Positions 45,473 to 57,119 of a DNA stretch of 64,000 nt are shown here, piece after piece. Positions within the stretch are counted from its first letter, which is position 1. Each line of letters starts with the position of its first letter. The position numbers and the translations under genes were made by a program. The DNA lies in NCBI GenBank assembly GCA_021432635.1, contig MU270075.1, positions 102,084 to 166,083 on the forward strand, written 5' to 3'. The notes under the pieces are model-generated. The model saw nothing but the letters and a program-made list of their open reading frames with translations. It searched no databases and was not told the DNA's origin. This DNA is from Thozetella sp. PMI_491 (lineage: Eukaryota; Ascomycota; Sordariomycetes; Chaetosphaeriales; Chaetosphaeriaceae).

Positions 45473-46462
45473 ATGGTCCCCCGGGCAACACCAGAAGATA
45501 CTCTCAAAGCATCTTACGCGTTTGGCTCTGCCATCGCGTCAGCATCCGAGCATGCTAGACCTCTCAGAACCTTTCTTTTTGGATACCCAATAGCGCACTC
45601 GATGGCTCCGATGCTGCACCAGTCTCTTTTCAAAAGTCTCGAGGTCCCGTGGACATATACACTTTTGGAGACCCAAGACAAGGACCAATTTCTGCCAGCG
45701 CTGAAGCAAGATGACATCATTGGTTGTGCAGTCACCATGCCGTACAAAGTTGTAATGATGTCGGCGGTTGATGAAGTGATAGAAGAGGGCCGGATGATTG
45801 GGGCTATCAACACGGTCTTTCTGCGCAAAGGTCCCCACGGAGAGAGGAGGTATATCGGTACCAACACGGACTGTGTAGGTGTGAGAGAGGCGTTCCTCCA
45901 AAACTTCCCCGACATCCTGGAAGCTGCAAATGGAAAGCCAGGGCTTGTCATTGGTGGCGGTGGCGCCGCTCGCGCTGCAGTGTATGCTCTCTGGAAATGG
46001 CTCGGCGTCAGCAAACTCTATATGGTCAATCGGCTCAAGAGCGAGGTCGACATGATCATCGACTCCTTCCAGGGGGCTGGATTCAGTGGCGAGATCGTGT
46101 GGGTGGAGTCGAAGGACATGGCGACTGGATTGGATGCGCCTGCGCTCATCGTCGGTACGATACCCGATTTCGCCCCCCAGGAAGAAGGCGAGAAGCTTGC
46201 GAAGGACATTACTACGATTTTCTTAAACAAGCCGGAGAAGGGCTACATTCTAGAAATGTGCTACCACCCAAATCCAGTCACGGCATTCTTCAGCGAGGCT
46301 GCGGCGGCCGGGTGGAAAGTGCTTCCCGGAACGGAGTCAATGATTTACCAGGGCGTGGCACAGCAGGTCTTGTGGGCTGAGTTACCCCTAGAGAGGTTCC
46401 AGCTCGGTGAGGCAAAGGATCTCATCCAACGGGCCCTAAAGCAGCATACTCAAGGGGATTGA
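45473..46462 (+). CDS. Quinate/shikimate dehydrogenase-like protein (cluster paralogue 2)
   Basis: A single exon of 329 residues from the ATG at 45473; the frame extends upstream only through TTG codons. LRTFLFGYPIAHSMAPMLHQ gives the substrate loop, CAVTMPYKVVMMSAVDEV the catalytic Lys, GTNTDCVGV the catalytic Asp, and LVIGGGGAARAAVYALWKWL the nucleotide loop. The late ILEMCYHPNPVTAFFSEAAA and MIYQGVAQQVLWA blocks are normal. The HSMAPMLHQ loop is closer to QutB (HSIAPGMHN) than to the SLSPALHN type at 27341. Known: the family interconverts quinate or shikimate with its 3-dehydro form. The substrate is therefore likely quinate, shikimate or a related hydroxyacid. Last gene of the cluster on this side. 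Confidence 0.85.
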   Translation: MVPRATPEDTLKASYAFGSAIASASEHARPLRTFLFGYPIAHSMAPMLHQSLFKSLEVPWTYTLLETQDKDQFLPALKQDDIIGCAVTMPYKVVMMSAVDEVIEEGRMIGAINTVFLRKGPHGERRYIGTNTDCVGVREAFLQNFPDILEAANGKPGLVIGGGGAARAAVYALWKWLGVSKLYMVNRLKSEVDMIIDSFQGAGFSGEIVWVESKDMATGLDAPALIVGTIPDFAPQEEGEKLAKDITTIFLNKPEKGYILEMCYHPNPVTAFFSEAAAAGWKVLPGTESMIYQGVAQQVLWAELPLERFQLGEAKDLIQRALKQHTQGD

Positions 46463-48969
46463 TCACGGCATATAGAAGCTACGGTTGCACCCGGTGGCAT
46501 GCAAGAAATATAGACTAGTCTCTAATACAAGTGCTAGTCAAAACGCTGTTATTGCTTATACATAGTCGATGCGGGATGGCGAGCCCATTTCATGCGCTAG
46601 AAGCTGCCCCACGGCGCGAATCCTCAAAGCCACCAGCATTCTATGTAGCCGTTCATTATTTCTATGTTCCCACCGCCTAGGGCGAAACAGGTACCAACTT
46701 GTATTGTACTGCTGCAGCGGCAGCACTGCGTGGGCCGCATTGTACCAACAGCAGTGTTACTGTCTGCATCTCATCGGTGCCTTGGCGCTGCTAGGTGCAA
46801 CAACGAAGATAATTCCAGCATTACGAGAGAGACCAGTCCGGCAAGTAACTGGTTGTTTTCCTTTCACCCCTATTTGCCGTTTTTATGCCTTTCTTGCTGG
46901 AAAAAGCGATATAAAGTATAAATGGCAGGAGAGCTTTCCTGTGCCCCTATGGCCGAAATAACAATTAGGAAGAGATGTTACATATATGAACGCGAAGAGG
47001 GATATAGCATTCTTCGTTAGCCCCCTAAAAGTTTGTAACTAATCTAATTGATAGTAGCAGCAAAGTTGTTGACTGTAATAGTTGCTGGACCGCCGGTGAA
47101 GGCCTCAGTACCGATCTGAAAGACTAGAAAGAAGAAGCCCGCTAGCTATATGAAATCTAGAAAATAGCTTGTGGAGCAACCTACCCGGTGTTGTCGATGC
47201 TGTCGATATGAGCTGCGGGGGAGTAACGACAAGTCACTTGTTACGACTTGACAGGGAAAGCAGGGCTTTATGGTATCCTCGAGAGCAGTCTTTTCAAGCA
47301 CGTATAACACTCGACTCGTGGTACTCGGACAAGACTTGGCTCCGCGGTATCACGCAATCACTTCGTCGTCCTCTAATAGAAGCCGGGTGCTTTAAACGGC
47401 AGAACGACGTCCGTTTCAGAATGAAAATATCCGCGTGTTCGGGCCGGTCACCCGCGACTCCCCCCTCCCCCACCAAGTAATCCGCGGTCTTGGACCGATG
47501 CCTCATCCCATGGTGTTCCGCTGGTATAGAGAAACCCAGTATCCTGGCCACAGGCCAATTTCCGCTCCAGGTATGCAGGCGGACCGGAGTCGGCGCATTC
47601 TGTCCGATATAGACTGGGGGGGAACTCATGGTATAGTATATTTCTACCGGCTGCACTAATATAGTTTCCGGCCATCGGGAGTGAGCTCGGCGAAGCATTC
47701 TCGCCCCCTATTTGTAGTTTTGTAACCAGGTAGCCGGTATGGTTAAAGATAAGACTGTGTAGATGGGCAAATATTTAGTCATTGTAAAGACAGGTGCAAT
47801 ATGGTGCGTTTCTTGCGTACATAACTCACACTAGCCGAGCCTAGGCAAGACAGGAGTGGAATTGCTGCAGCCCGGTGGCAACCATAGACCAGTGATTCAG
47901 TCTCTAGTCCGCAGCGACTTTTCTTTAAAGAATTCGCCGATTACAGGTTGCTTCCTGCTAACCTCCGCCATCCAGGCCGCCTCTGTTGACTTGGCGACTT
48001 CACCCGTAATGTGCTACGCTGAACAAGATAGCGGTGGGGAAGGACAAGCATACAATCATAAAATTCTATTGGGAGAGATACGATCAGCCCATGTGTCTTG
48101 GGCACCGGGTATCTTACGAACCGGGACTGCTCTGGACAAACTTTCCTATTCACCATGCCCATAATTATTGACTGAGTCGATGGGGAGGCTCGAGGCGCTG
48201 CAAAGGGAGTGGGGTATATAACTGAGGGGTCTCATCGTCTACAATGGGATCGGAGGCCCCAAGCCGCACCTAGCCCGCCCTACGACGAGAAGCAGTCCGC
48301 ATATTACAGCTCGCTAACCATTGGAGCGCATATTCCTTTTCTATGAGCTAAGTCGGCACTAGGCCCTCAAACCCGATGTTTTTACATGCCAACTGGAAGA
48401 AGCCTAGCGGCGCTAACGACGGCTCCAGCTGCGCCGTGAATCGTCAAGTCAAGCCGGGTATCGATAAGTTAACGACTTCAGGATAGCTGCAAGTCAAGAA
48501 TGGCAATTGGCGTGGTGTGTGAATCAGGCAGCACCATGGAGGCTGCTATTCACATACGCTACGGAAGCTATGGCTTAGTGTGCGTCTTCATTGCTTGGCG
48601 TTTACATCTTTGTACAAGTCGTCAATATACTGATGCGAACCTGGGTATTAGTGAAATGAACTTCAATACCAGCGCTTACGTCTCAGTTTTGAGGGCATTC
48701 AATCTGGGTAGAGCAATATAATATTGCCGAGCACAACTACCGATGTGTGGGTGCGGGGCCAAACCTGGATTGACAGTTGCCAGTTAATTACTTCAACTAA
48801 TTAATTAGTGCAACTACTGTCCGCCTCAATCTCGCTTGTTTCTGGCTATTGGTATTCAGCACTGGCTCAGAAAGAGTGGCCTAATAGTCACCAAAGCAAT
48901 GCATTGATATGCAAGCAACTTCCTAGTTAGCATTAGCTGAATGAAGTTTTGTAACCCTTCCACTTCCTA
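46463..48969. other. Long intergenic region
   Basis: About 2.5 kb without a recognisable gene. Plus-strand frames at 46569-46961 and 47169-47480 and minus-strand frames at 47294-47698 have no domain or exon pattern I can support. Could contain decayed repeats. Confidence 0.35.
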
Positions 48970-49838
48970 ATGCCTAGCATCACTCATTCTACAATGAACT
49001 TCTATGATCTTATTTTGACTATTATTCTCAGCGCAGCTGCGGCTGCTGCCCATGGCTGGATCAGCGAAATCACCTTGAACAATGAGCTCTTTCTCGGGTA
49101 TAATCCCACAACGGCGCCATGGGCACCCGACCAAGGAACCATCGCTTGGCCGAGCTGGAATACGGATACCGGACCCGTCTATAGCAGTAATGTTTCATCC
49201 CCGGACATTATCTGCCAGAAAAATGCCACCAATGCGAAGAAGATAGGCACCGTCGCGGCCGGCAGCGACATCCTCTTGAAGTGGACGAAATGGCCAGATT
49301 CGCATCACGGACCGGTCTTTGCATACCTCGCCGACTGCCATGGGGACTGCGTCACCGCAAATAAGACAGATCTTGAGTGGTTCAAAATTGCACAAGCGGG
49401 GCGGATCAGCCTGGGCGCCGGCGGTGGCACACCGGGTACCTGGGCAGCCGACCAACTCAGAGAGAACGGTTCCTGGTCGGTTCACATTCCCGCGTCCATC
49501 AAGGCTGGGGATTATGTCGTGCGCCATGAGATCCTCGCCTTGCATTCAGCATACGAAGTGGGCGCGGCTCAGTTCTACCCTTCCTGTTTCAATGTCAGGA
49601 TTGTCGGATCAGGAACGGACTCTCCCCTAGGCATTGTCGGTCAGCGACTTTACTCTGATACGGACCCTGGTGTGCATTTCAACATCTATAACGACGAAAC
49701 GAACCCAATTTACCAGATGCCCGGCCCTCCGCTGTGTAAGATTAGAGTCTCTATTAGAATTATCACGATCGCATGGGAAGGGTTAGTTTGCTGACACCGC
49801 CAACAGACCAAGCATCAGTCAATCCTCAAAGAGAATGA
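48970..49838 (+). CDS. AA9 lytic polysaccharide monooxygenase
   Basis: Exons 48970-49735 and 49807-49838, with a 71-nt intron (GTAAG, CTGAC branch), give 265 residues. The intron replaces an unlikely tail with LYQASVNPQRE and a stop. The leader ends at Ala27; the mature chain begins HGWISEITLN, so His28 is the copper-binding N-terminal His. Other family signs are IAWPSWNTDTGPV, IICQKNATNA, WPDSHHGPVFAYLADC with the second copper His, WSVHIPASIKAGDYVVRHEI and GAAQFYPSCFNVRI with the axial Tyr. Known: AA9 enzymes cleave cellulose or hemicellulose oxidatively outside the cell, using copper and a reductant. There is no cellulose-binding module. Start could also be the Met at 48994. Confidence 0.92.
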
Positions 49839-51279
49839 GGAAAAGGATGTCGACGATATCAATAATTATTGTCGAGTTGAAGCAATAGCTTTCACGGGAT
49901 ATCCCCCGGGTGGCTCTCGTCGACTCTGGAGGGCACTCCGGGGGCATTTTTGTTAGGTGCCTGAGACACCTCCCACAGGTATGGGCAAGGGGAAAGTGAA
50001 GCCTACGTTTATAGATTACCTTTTTTGCATGTGGATATCGAATAGTGTGCGATAGAACTAGTTCCCTGGAGACGTATCTCTGAGTGGTGGTAGATACCTG
50101 GGCTATTGATAACTCTTGGGAATTTCCAGCTTGCACTTGAGCCTCTCTCCAGGATCATGTTGGTGGACTGAGACGGTCCTGCTATTATCCCAGCAACTCT
50201 ATTGGCGGCCTTTGTCTCATATGGCTTGGTAGGAATGCCTAGGAAGGGCGTTTGTCTACGGGATACTTTAGTTTAGACCAAGTCCCTCTATTCCTATCCC
50301 GGAGACGCGCCGACGAGTGTGAGAGGATCGGGTCTATTTCCGGCTGCTCTAGTCCCTTTCCAAGCCGTTTGGAGTGACTTCGGCGTGAAGGGTGCTGCTA
50401 TAAACTTAGGCATCTTGTCAAGCGGAGGGCCTGATATAGCGCTAGTGTTCAGGATTTCGGGGCGCTCCGATGAAGTGGTCCTCTATGAAGGTATTGAGAA
50501 CTCGGGTAAGTGTGGACTTGAAGGTAGAGTAGAAGAACCACGCGATATGCTTATTTTTTTACTCTTTTTTATTATCAGTGCTAATTAATAAACAAAGCTC
50601 TTATATACATTTTTTTAAAAAAAAAATTAATTTATGCGCCAAGAAATATAAATGTACGAAAACCCATCGAAGTACTGTCCAGCTTCTGGTTTCGATATCA
50701 TGGCGCATAAGCAGGGGTGCTGGATGCCGCTGTGCGGCGTTCCTGTGAACTAGCTACACTCCTCCCCGCATCCCTAAGCTAAGCCCCAATAGCCAAACCA
50801 GCTTTGGTGTTGCTAGTAAGGATCTTACTTACGCCCCGTCTTCCTTAGTACGTTAGCTACTCAGCTTGCACGAGGCACCAATTTTCGGCACCGTAGGCTT
50901 TTGTCATCAGCAGCCTAGATGAAACACTGCTAGGCTAATACCCTACTCAAGTCGCCTTTGCAGATGGTGAGTGCTAACACAGCAACTTGTTTCATCCCTT
51001 TACACAAATTTATCTTGAAAGTTTTATAACTTTGGGTTGGGACGGAGAAGGGTCCCAGGGGCGGGCTTAGGTGGAGGAGCATCTAGGCCCCCAATATGAG
51101 CCTCAGGCACTCCAGGTGAGTCCTGTGTCCTACCCCTCCCGAACACCAACGGGGGTTTGATGGTATCGGATTTACACGACACGTGTCGAAAAAGCGACCA
51201 TCAAGAAAAATGTATCCAATTTTTTTCAAACTTTTGTAGAAGCTCTCATTAAACCTTTATCCCTATCGTTTCCCCAGCA
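49839..51279. other. Intergenic region
   Basis: No supported gene. A plus-strand frame at 50319-50588 and a minus-strand one at 49819-50136 lack domains. A/T homopolymer runs occur near 50600. Confidence 0.35.
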
Positions 51280-52844
51280 ATGCCTGCATTCATTGTACCG
51301 TCGGCGCACGGCGCCAATATTTATCAGAACCAACTCGGCCTGGCCGGCAATGCCCAGGAGCTACTATGGCAGGCACTGCCTTGGAGTATCCCCAGGTATC
51401 TATTAAATTGCGGTTGTTTTCGTGCGCCTTTTACTTGGCTGCCTATTTATTCTGGCCGTGGCATACATTCGTAATAGACTAAATAATTTACTAACTTCGT
51501 CCTGCGATAGCGATGCCACTCTCTTCCAATCCTCCTTTGGCCACGGCGCAGCTGAGCTGGACCAGCCCATCATACCGAGTAGCAACGGGTTTGTCGATAC
51601 TCTGATCCACGCGTATGGACAACATCACCACTTAGTCATTCGACCCGATGATGTCTGGATTGCCATATTGGCCCAGTTTAGCCTCTACTTCAATGCTCAT
51701 GCTGAAGAGCTGCGAAACGAATTTGTATCCCACGAAGGAAAGCAAGAGATCAGAATCGAGTATAACCCGTTTTCCATATTCACCTTTGATTTTTCAGCCT
51801 TTGCTCTCGACGTGGCAAAAGCTCTCGAGACTCTCGTCGTGGATCCGGAGTTACGAACCTGGATGGTGCCCGATTTCACAACCACCACGCAGAACGACAA
51901 GATAGTAGCATCCATTGTCATGATGGGGACCCTACAACAGTATTTTGAGTATACGTGCGGAATCATCTGTGGCTTCCCGACCGTCCAACTTCTTGGCGAG
52001 AAATCTGACTACGAGGCTCTCCTTCTCAAAGTGGACAAACTGGAGCAGTATGGAGACGAGCCGAAGGAGTTTGCTTCACTCCTGCGGCCGATACTGAGAC
52101 GGTTTATCTTGAGCTTCGACGAGCCCGGTTCCGAAGAAGTTATCCGATTCTGGCGCCGAGTTTTTGATTCCGACGACAGCATTTGCGGGGTGACATGGTA
52201 CACTGGCTGGATCACAGCGTTCTGTTTTTGGGACAAGGTACCTGCTTATCCATCGGTCTATGTTATTAAGGTCCACATTTGCTGAGATCTCTTGGTTACT
52301 AACGGTCTTCCAGGATGGCTACCATCGCCACTACGAACATGACCAGAGTAACCGGTACACTTCAGACCCAGACGTGAAAGACACCCAGCACCTGGTGTTG
52401 GATGGGATCAGATATCCAGGCGTTGACAAGGAAAATGTCCCCCCAGCTTGGGTGAAGGTGCCAATAAAGGTCGAACAAGACAAGGGTGATGTCGCCGCCG
52501 AGATGTTCGCCGGCATCATGGGGATTAGGCTGTCGTCGAAGAACGCATCACTGTCAGCAATGCGCGAAGCAAGTTTGATGAATGAGTTTGGCAACTCCAC
52601 TGGGCAGAAGGTGCTTAGCAAGGAGACGCTAGATGGCATGGCGCTGGATTCCATGAGCCCCATTGCCTCCTGGTGGATCACCGAGAAGATAGGCCCAGAG
52701 AGATATTTATACAGGGAGAAGTTGTAAGTCTTCGTTATTCCCTGTCTCCTCGTAGCAACGTGTCGTTTCGAGCGAGCCCGGAGCGCTAACACTAATACTA
52801 TGTATAGAGACGAGGAACACAAGCGGCAGTTGGAGGAGGAGTGA
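51280..52844 (+). CDS. DUF4419-domain protein
   Basis: Four exons, 51280-51395, 51511-52237, 52314-52723 and 52808-52844, give 429 residues. The introns are 115, 76 and 84 nt, have GT..AG ends and keep frame. Family blocks are NGFVDTLIHAYGQHHHLVIR, PDDVWIAILAQFSLYFNAHA, MMGTLQQYFEYTCGIICGFP, SGWITAFCFWDK-type WYTGWITAFCFWDKDGYHRH, and SPIASWWITEK near the end. Known: DUF4419 (Pfam) is common in filamentous fungi and has no established function. No signal peptide or membrane segment in the spliced protein. The last exon is only 12 codons. Confidence 0.85.
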
Positions 52845-53231
52845 TTGGCTTCCATCGCATGAGGATCTGTGCTCGAGTATGATAGTAGCCCTCTTCCATC
52901 CACCGCCACTCTCTCAAGGTTAACAAACATCATGTAGATTGCTATGAATACAAACCGTCAACTAGGGCAAACAGCAGCAATGTCATATTTCAGTGTGCAC
53001 AACACGTGCGCTGCTTTGGTACGCGTATGGTAGATGTCTAGATCTTTCTATAGCTTGGACGATGTGGCTGAAGATGTAATAGTATATACCGCTGGGCTAT
53101 ATACCGAATCAGAGACAACCACTACGGCTTACCCTGCACCCATTTTAGCTTGTAACACTTAGCCTAACTAGTTTCCCTAGAGCATTCCATGGCTCAATGG
53201 CGCAATAACCCGAAATTAAACACAATTCTAC
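52845..53231. other. Intergenic region, convergent 3' ends
   Basis: Tail-to-tail spacer with no feature recognised. Confidence 0.4.
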
Positions 53232-53735
53232 TTAAACCCGCACGGTCTTAATCACTGCAAATGTACAGGCGACCCACGCTAGTAGGTCGACCGTTACCAT
53301 GCGGGCAAAGTTGGCCGAGAGCCAGCTGCCCAGCGCACCATGGACATCGGTCTTCTCGTCAGCACCGTAAATGGTCTGGACATGAGGTGCCACAGCGGGG
53401 ATGAAGAGCAGATGGCTCGCCGCTAGCACCGCGCCGGCGGCATACCACACGAAAGAGCCGCTCGCTTCTAGGGCGGCGCGTTGGGTATACAGGTTCGCCG
53501 TCGACGACGAGATGGTGGCCGTCAGGAATACTAGCACGACGACGGTTCCTGGGGCGAAAAACTTCGGAAAATAGATTGGGATGTATGCCTTGGTAAGCTT
53601 GCGGTCCTCGGGCCGGTTTAGGAGGCTTAGAAAGAAGTGCTGGTTCCAGGCAAAGAACAGCGTGCAGGAAGACGAGACTAGCGGCGCGACGCGGAGCGCA
53701 ACAAGAGGGTCGAAGGAGAAAAGCCCAGATGCCAT
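53232..53735 (-). CDS. Small four-helix membrane protein (DUF1772-like)
   Basis: A single exon of 167 residues. Four hydrophobic segments lie at about 12-32, 62-80, 93-113 and 142-162. The pattern, with an early conserved Asn-Gln-His (WNQHFFLSL), PGTVVVLVFLTATI, WYAAGAVLAASHLLFIPAVA and a late WLSANFARMVTVDLLAWVAC, resembles the DUF1772/anthrone-oxygenase-like family of fungal membrane proteins. Known: some members are anthrone oxygenases in polyketide clusters, many are uncharacterised. No polyketide synthase is in the window, so I do not assign a reaction. Confidence 0.7.
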   Translation of the reverse strand: MASGLFSFDPLVALRVAPLVSSSCTLFFAWNQHFFLSLLNRPEDRKLTKAYIPIYFPKFFAPGTVVVLVFLTATISSSTANLYTQRAALEASGSFVWYAAGAVLAASHLLFIPAVAPHVQTIYGADEKTDVHGALGSWLSANFARMVTVDLLAWVACTFAVIKTVRV

Positions 53736-55217
53736 TGTTGTCGCATAGAAAAATAGCAGTTGATTCTTTGGATAAATGCAGAGGAATTCGGTTGCGAATC
53801 ACGCGCAATTCGGGGCAAAGGTGCCGTAGTTGTTGCGTTGTCCTGGATTCGCTGCACTCGGAATCGTTATATTTCCCAGCCCCACCCTCAGGTGCCGCGG
53901 CTTAGTGGCGCAGGTCGCACACGGGAGAGGCAGCCCCGACAGTAGCTGCTAGCCGCTAGTGCTAAACCAAGTAAGGTCCCTAGGGTCTCTTGATTCCGCT
54001 CGTGTCATCAGGTAGTCACCAGAGGCCAAATTGTATATAAGCCTAAGCTTTGCCCTGGCTCGGGTTTAAAATTGGCTCGGAAAAGATATGACCGCTCTAA
54101 TACAAACAGCTGGGAATCCTAGACTCTAAGACCTAACAATTGTATTTGTCACCGGATTGAGGCCCGGTTTATGGGAGATATGGTGGATTTTTCTTTCCTT
54201 GGTGATATGGAGTGGATAAGCTGACTACGTGTAGGAGCTTCTTAGATTGGCCCCAAGCCAGCTACAAGTAGGAAGAAGCTCGCTGGCCCCGATCAAGGCA
54301 CAGCAACGGGCATCGAATCAAGCATCATCCCTTGGTCAACTGTTCTCTTACAGCTATCAACGCGTCTCAGCTTCCTAGATACCGGACAGCTAGACGTAAA
54401 CACTAAGACCACCTTATTCTACGTTGGTTCGTTCGTTCTAAGCTGCTATGACTTTTACAGGGGGTTAGCTATCTATTATCGTACTTCTTTAGCCCTGGCC
54501 GGAGCCCATACGTATTCCGCCTAGTTGATAAATCACGTTTAAAATATTTAACATCTGTAGAAACCGGGTTGAAACCAATGGGAGTAGATTTTAAAGGTGC
54601 AAGGATTCAAGTCTAGGCACCCTTGGCACTGTAAAAGGACTGGAGTCAATTGGTTAGGTAGTGCGGGGGATGCTGGGGATGGAGCGTGCCCAGCAACTAC
54701 CAACGTCATAAGTCATGTTTACCGGGCGGGGAGAGGAGGGGCTTTTGGTACAACGTTATACTATTGGTGGATGTGATGGTCCTGTTCTCGCTTGAGAGGA
54801 GTAAAGATACCCCGTCTCCCATGGGAATGTCGCGTGGTCAGGGTGGTGGGAGACTTGGTCTATCGGATCAATCACTGCTGACATGCAACTGCGGTGTGAT
54901 CTTATCTTGGTGCTGCCGCACAGAAGCCCCTCGGCCCCATGCTTCCCATGCTTGTCTCCACATCGGATGACCGACAGGCGACAGGTACCTGCCCCACGTC
55001 TAGCTTCAACGGCTTCGGCTTCCCTTACGGAAAAATGAAGAGACAGCTATATTATTCTCCCCGCACATGCTTCAGACTGTGACTTGCCCTCAAAAATTTA
55101 CGAACAGGTGGAGCTAATGTCCAGCTCCAGGTAAACCGTAATATTCATTACTGCGCCTTGACTTGTTGTTTCTCGTGCATTTATACATCCGGCAGAACCT
55201 GCCGGCCTATCTACACG
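53736..55217. other. Intergenic region
   Basis: No supported gene. The last part is the promoter of the MFS gene. A 94-codon frame at 54686 has no domain. Confidence 0.35.
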
Positions 55218-57119
55218 ATGGCTTACTTGGAAGCTGCTGAAGCCAGAGGTAGTGACGGGGAAAAGTCCCGCGAGGCCGCCAGGTCCAACAATGTCCCCGA
55301 GCTCCCCGACAGCACGGTGCCGGCAATCGGCGCGGCCAAAGAGGTTAAGGTGCTGTCTGTCGAGCTCACCGACGCTATCGCAAAGGACCAGCCCAATTAC
55401 CGGTCCAAACGCCAGATCCAGCTCCTCCTCTTCATGCTCTTCACGACCATGAGTACGTGACGTCTCCAGTCCCCGTGTTCACACTGTGGATGGACCTCAC
55501 TATAATGCGGGCGAAGATGCTGACTCTCCATTTTCCTGTCGATAAAAAGACGGTTGCATGAGCGGCTATGATGGCTCCGTCATGAGTTCCGTCAACGCGA
55601 TGAATCAGTTTCATGACTACTTCGGGGTCGGCAAGGTGGGCCCTCAGATTGGTCTCATCATGGCGATCTACACCGCCGGTCAGATTGTGGGGAGCTTCTT
55701 CACAGGTTTTGCCCTCGACACGTTTGGACGGAGAGGCGGCATGGTTTCCGGGTCGCTCTTCATCATCGTCGGCGCGATCGTGCAGTCCACCTCGACAAGC
55801 CTGGCCGCCTTCATCGCCGGGCGCTTCATCGTCGGCCTAGGTGTGCCCGTGGTCCAAACTGCGGCCCCGACCTACATCGTTGAGATGGCGTACCCTACAT
55901 GGCGAGGCATGGCTGGTGGATTCTATAACGTGCTCGGCTGGTATATTGGCTCCAATAGTAAGTACCTGACCAGGTCTCCGAGGGTACCTACCTTGCACTC
56001 AACACGCATTGGCGACTTTCATCTGTCTCGACTCCCTGAGCACCCACTCTCGAACCTAGGATCGCTGATGATGTTACCCTGATGGCAGTCGCGAGTTGGT
56101 CCTGCTACGGCACCGCCAACATCCCCAACGACTGGTCGTGGCGTATCCCTCACATCCTCCAGGCCGTCCCCGCGGTGTTCATGGTCGTCCTCGTCTACTT
56201 CGTCCTGCCAGAGAGCCCCCGCTGGCTCTGGCAGAAAGGAAAGCCCGACAAGGCACGCGCCATCCTGGTCAAGTACCACGGCAACGGCCGCGAGGACTCG
56301 GCGCTTGTGGCGCTTGAGTGCCAGGAGATCCAGCAGTCGGTCGAGTACGGCGAAGAGCACGACACCACCAAGTGGTACAATTACAAGATCCTCTTCTCGA
56401 CCCGAGCAAACATTTACCGCATGTATCTCATCTTCCTTCTCGTTGTCTTCATGCAGTTCACTGGAGGGGCTGTCATCTCGTACTACCTCCCGTCTATGAT
56501 GGAGACAGTTGGCATGACCGACTCCAAGCAACAGTTGCTAGTCAACGCGCTCAACAACATCTTCAGCTTCGTTGCTGGGCTGGCTGGCGCCACCCAGGTC
56601 GATAGGTGGGGCCGCCGGCCGCTCATGCTCTGGGGCATCTTCCTCAGCGGCTTGGTCTACATCCCCATTAACGTGCTGGGGGGCCTCGCGGGCGGAAACA
56701 TCAGTACAGCTTCTGGCTATGCATTCATCGCCATGCTGTACTGCTATGGGATGGCCTCCTCCTTCTGCATCACCCCCTTGCAGGCGCTCTACCCCGCCGA
56801 GATCCTGCCTAACGACATCCGGGCAAAGGGCATCGCCGCCGACAAGTTTGTCGCCGCTATCTTCAGCTTCATAAACCTGTACCTAACCCCTATTGCCCTC
56901 AAGAACATCGGCTGGAAGGCATATACCATCTTCCTGGTCCTCCATGTGGTGCACTGGTTCATGATGTACCAGGTCACCGTGGAGACTAAAGGCCGCTCCT
57001 TGGAGGAGATCGAGGAGATCTTTAACGACCGCAGGCCCGTAAAGCGCAGCAAGCAGTTCACCAAGGTCGTCGTGTCCAGTGGTGTTGGTGTTAAGGCTGC
57101 TGAGGACGAGCAGCCCTGA
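55218..57119 (+). CDS. MFS hexose/lactose-type sugar transporter
   Basis: Exons 55218-55452, 55550-55957 and 56089-57119 give 557 residues. The introns of 97 and 131 nt keep frame, and the junctions read MNGCMSGYDGSVMSS and GSNIASWSCYGTANIPNDWS. Twelve membrane segments and the sugar-porter motifs are present: FALDTFGRRGGMV, AGRFIVGLGVPVVQTAAPTY, LPESPRWLWQKG, DRWGRRPLMLWG and VETKGRSLEEIEEIF. Known: the MNGYDGS and YxTANIPNDWSWRIP pattern belongs to the fungal lactose permease/hexose transporter group (LAC12-like). Substrates vary widely among hexoses, disaccharides and others, so none is assigned. The N-terminal 60 residues are cytosolic and polar. Confidence 0.88.

Noticed and set aside
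46569-47698. Possible genes in the 2.5-kb spacer after the quinate cluster
   Set aside because: Frames of up to about 134 codons on both strands overlap each other, lack domains and show no consistent exon chain.
53232-53735. Polyketide cluster anthrone oxygenase
   Set aside because: Fold resemblance only; no polyketide synthase or other tailoring genes nearby.
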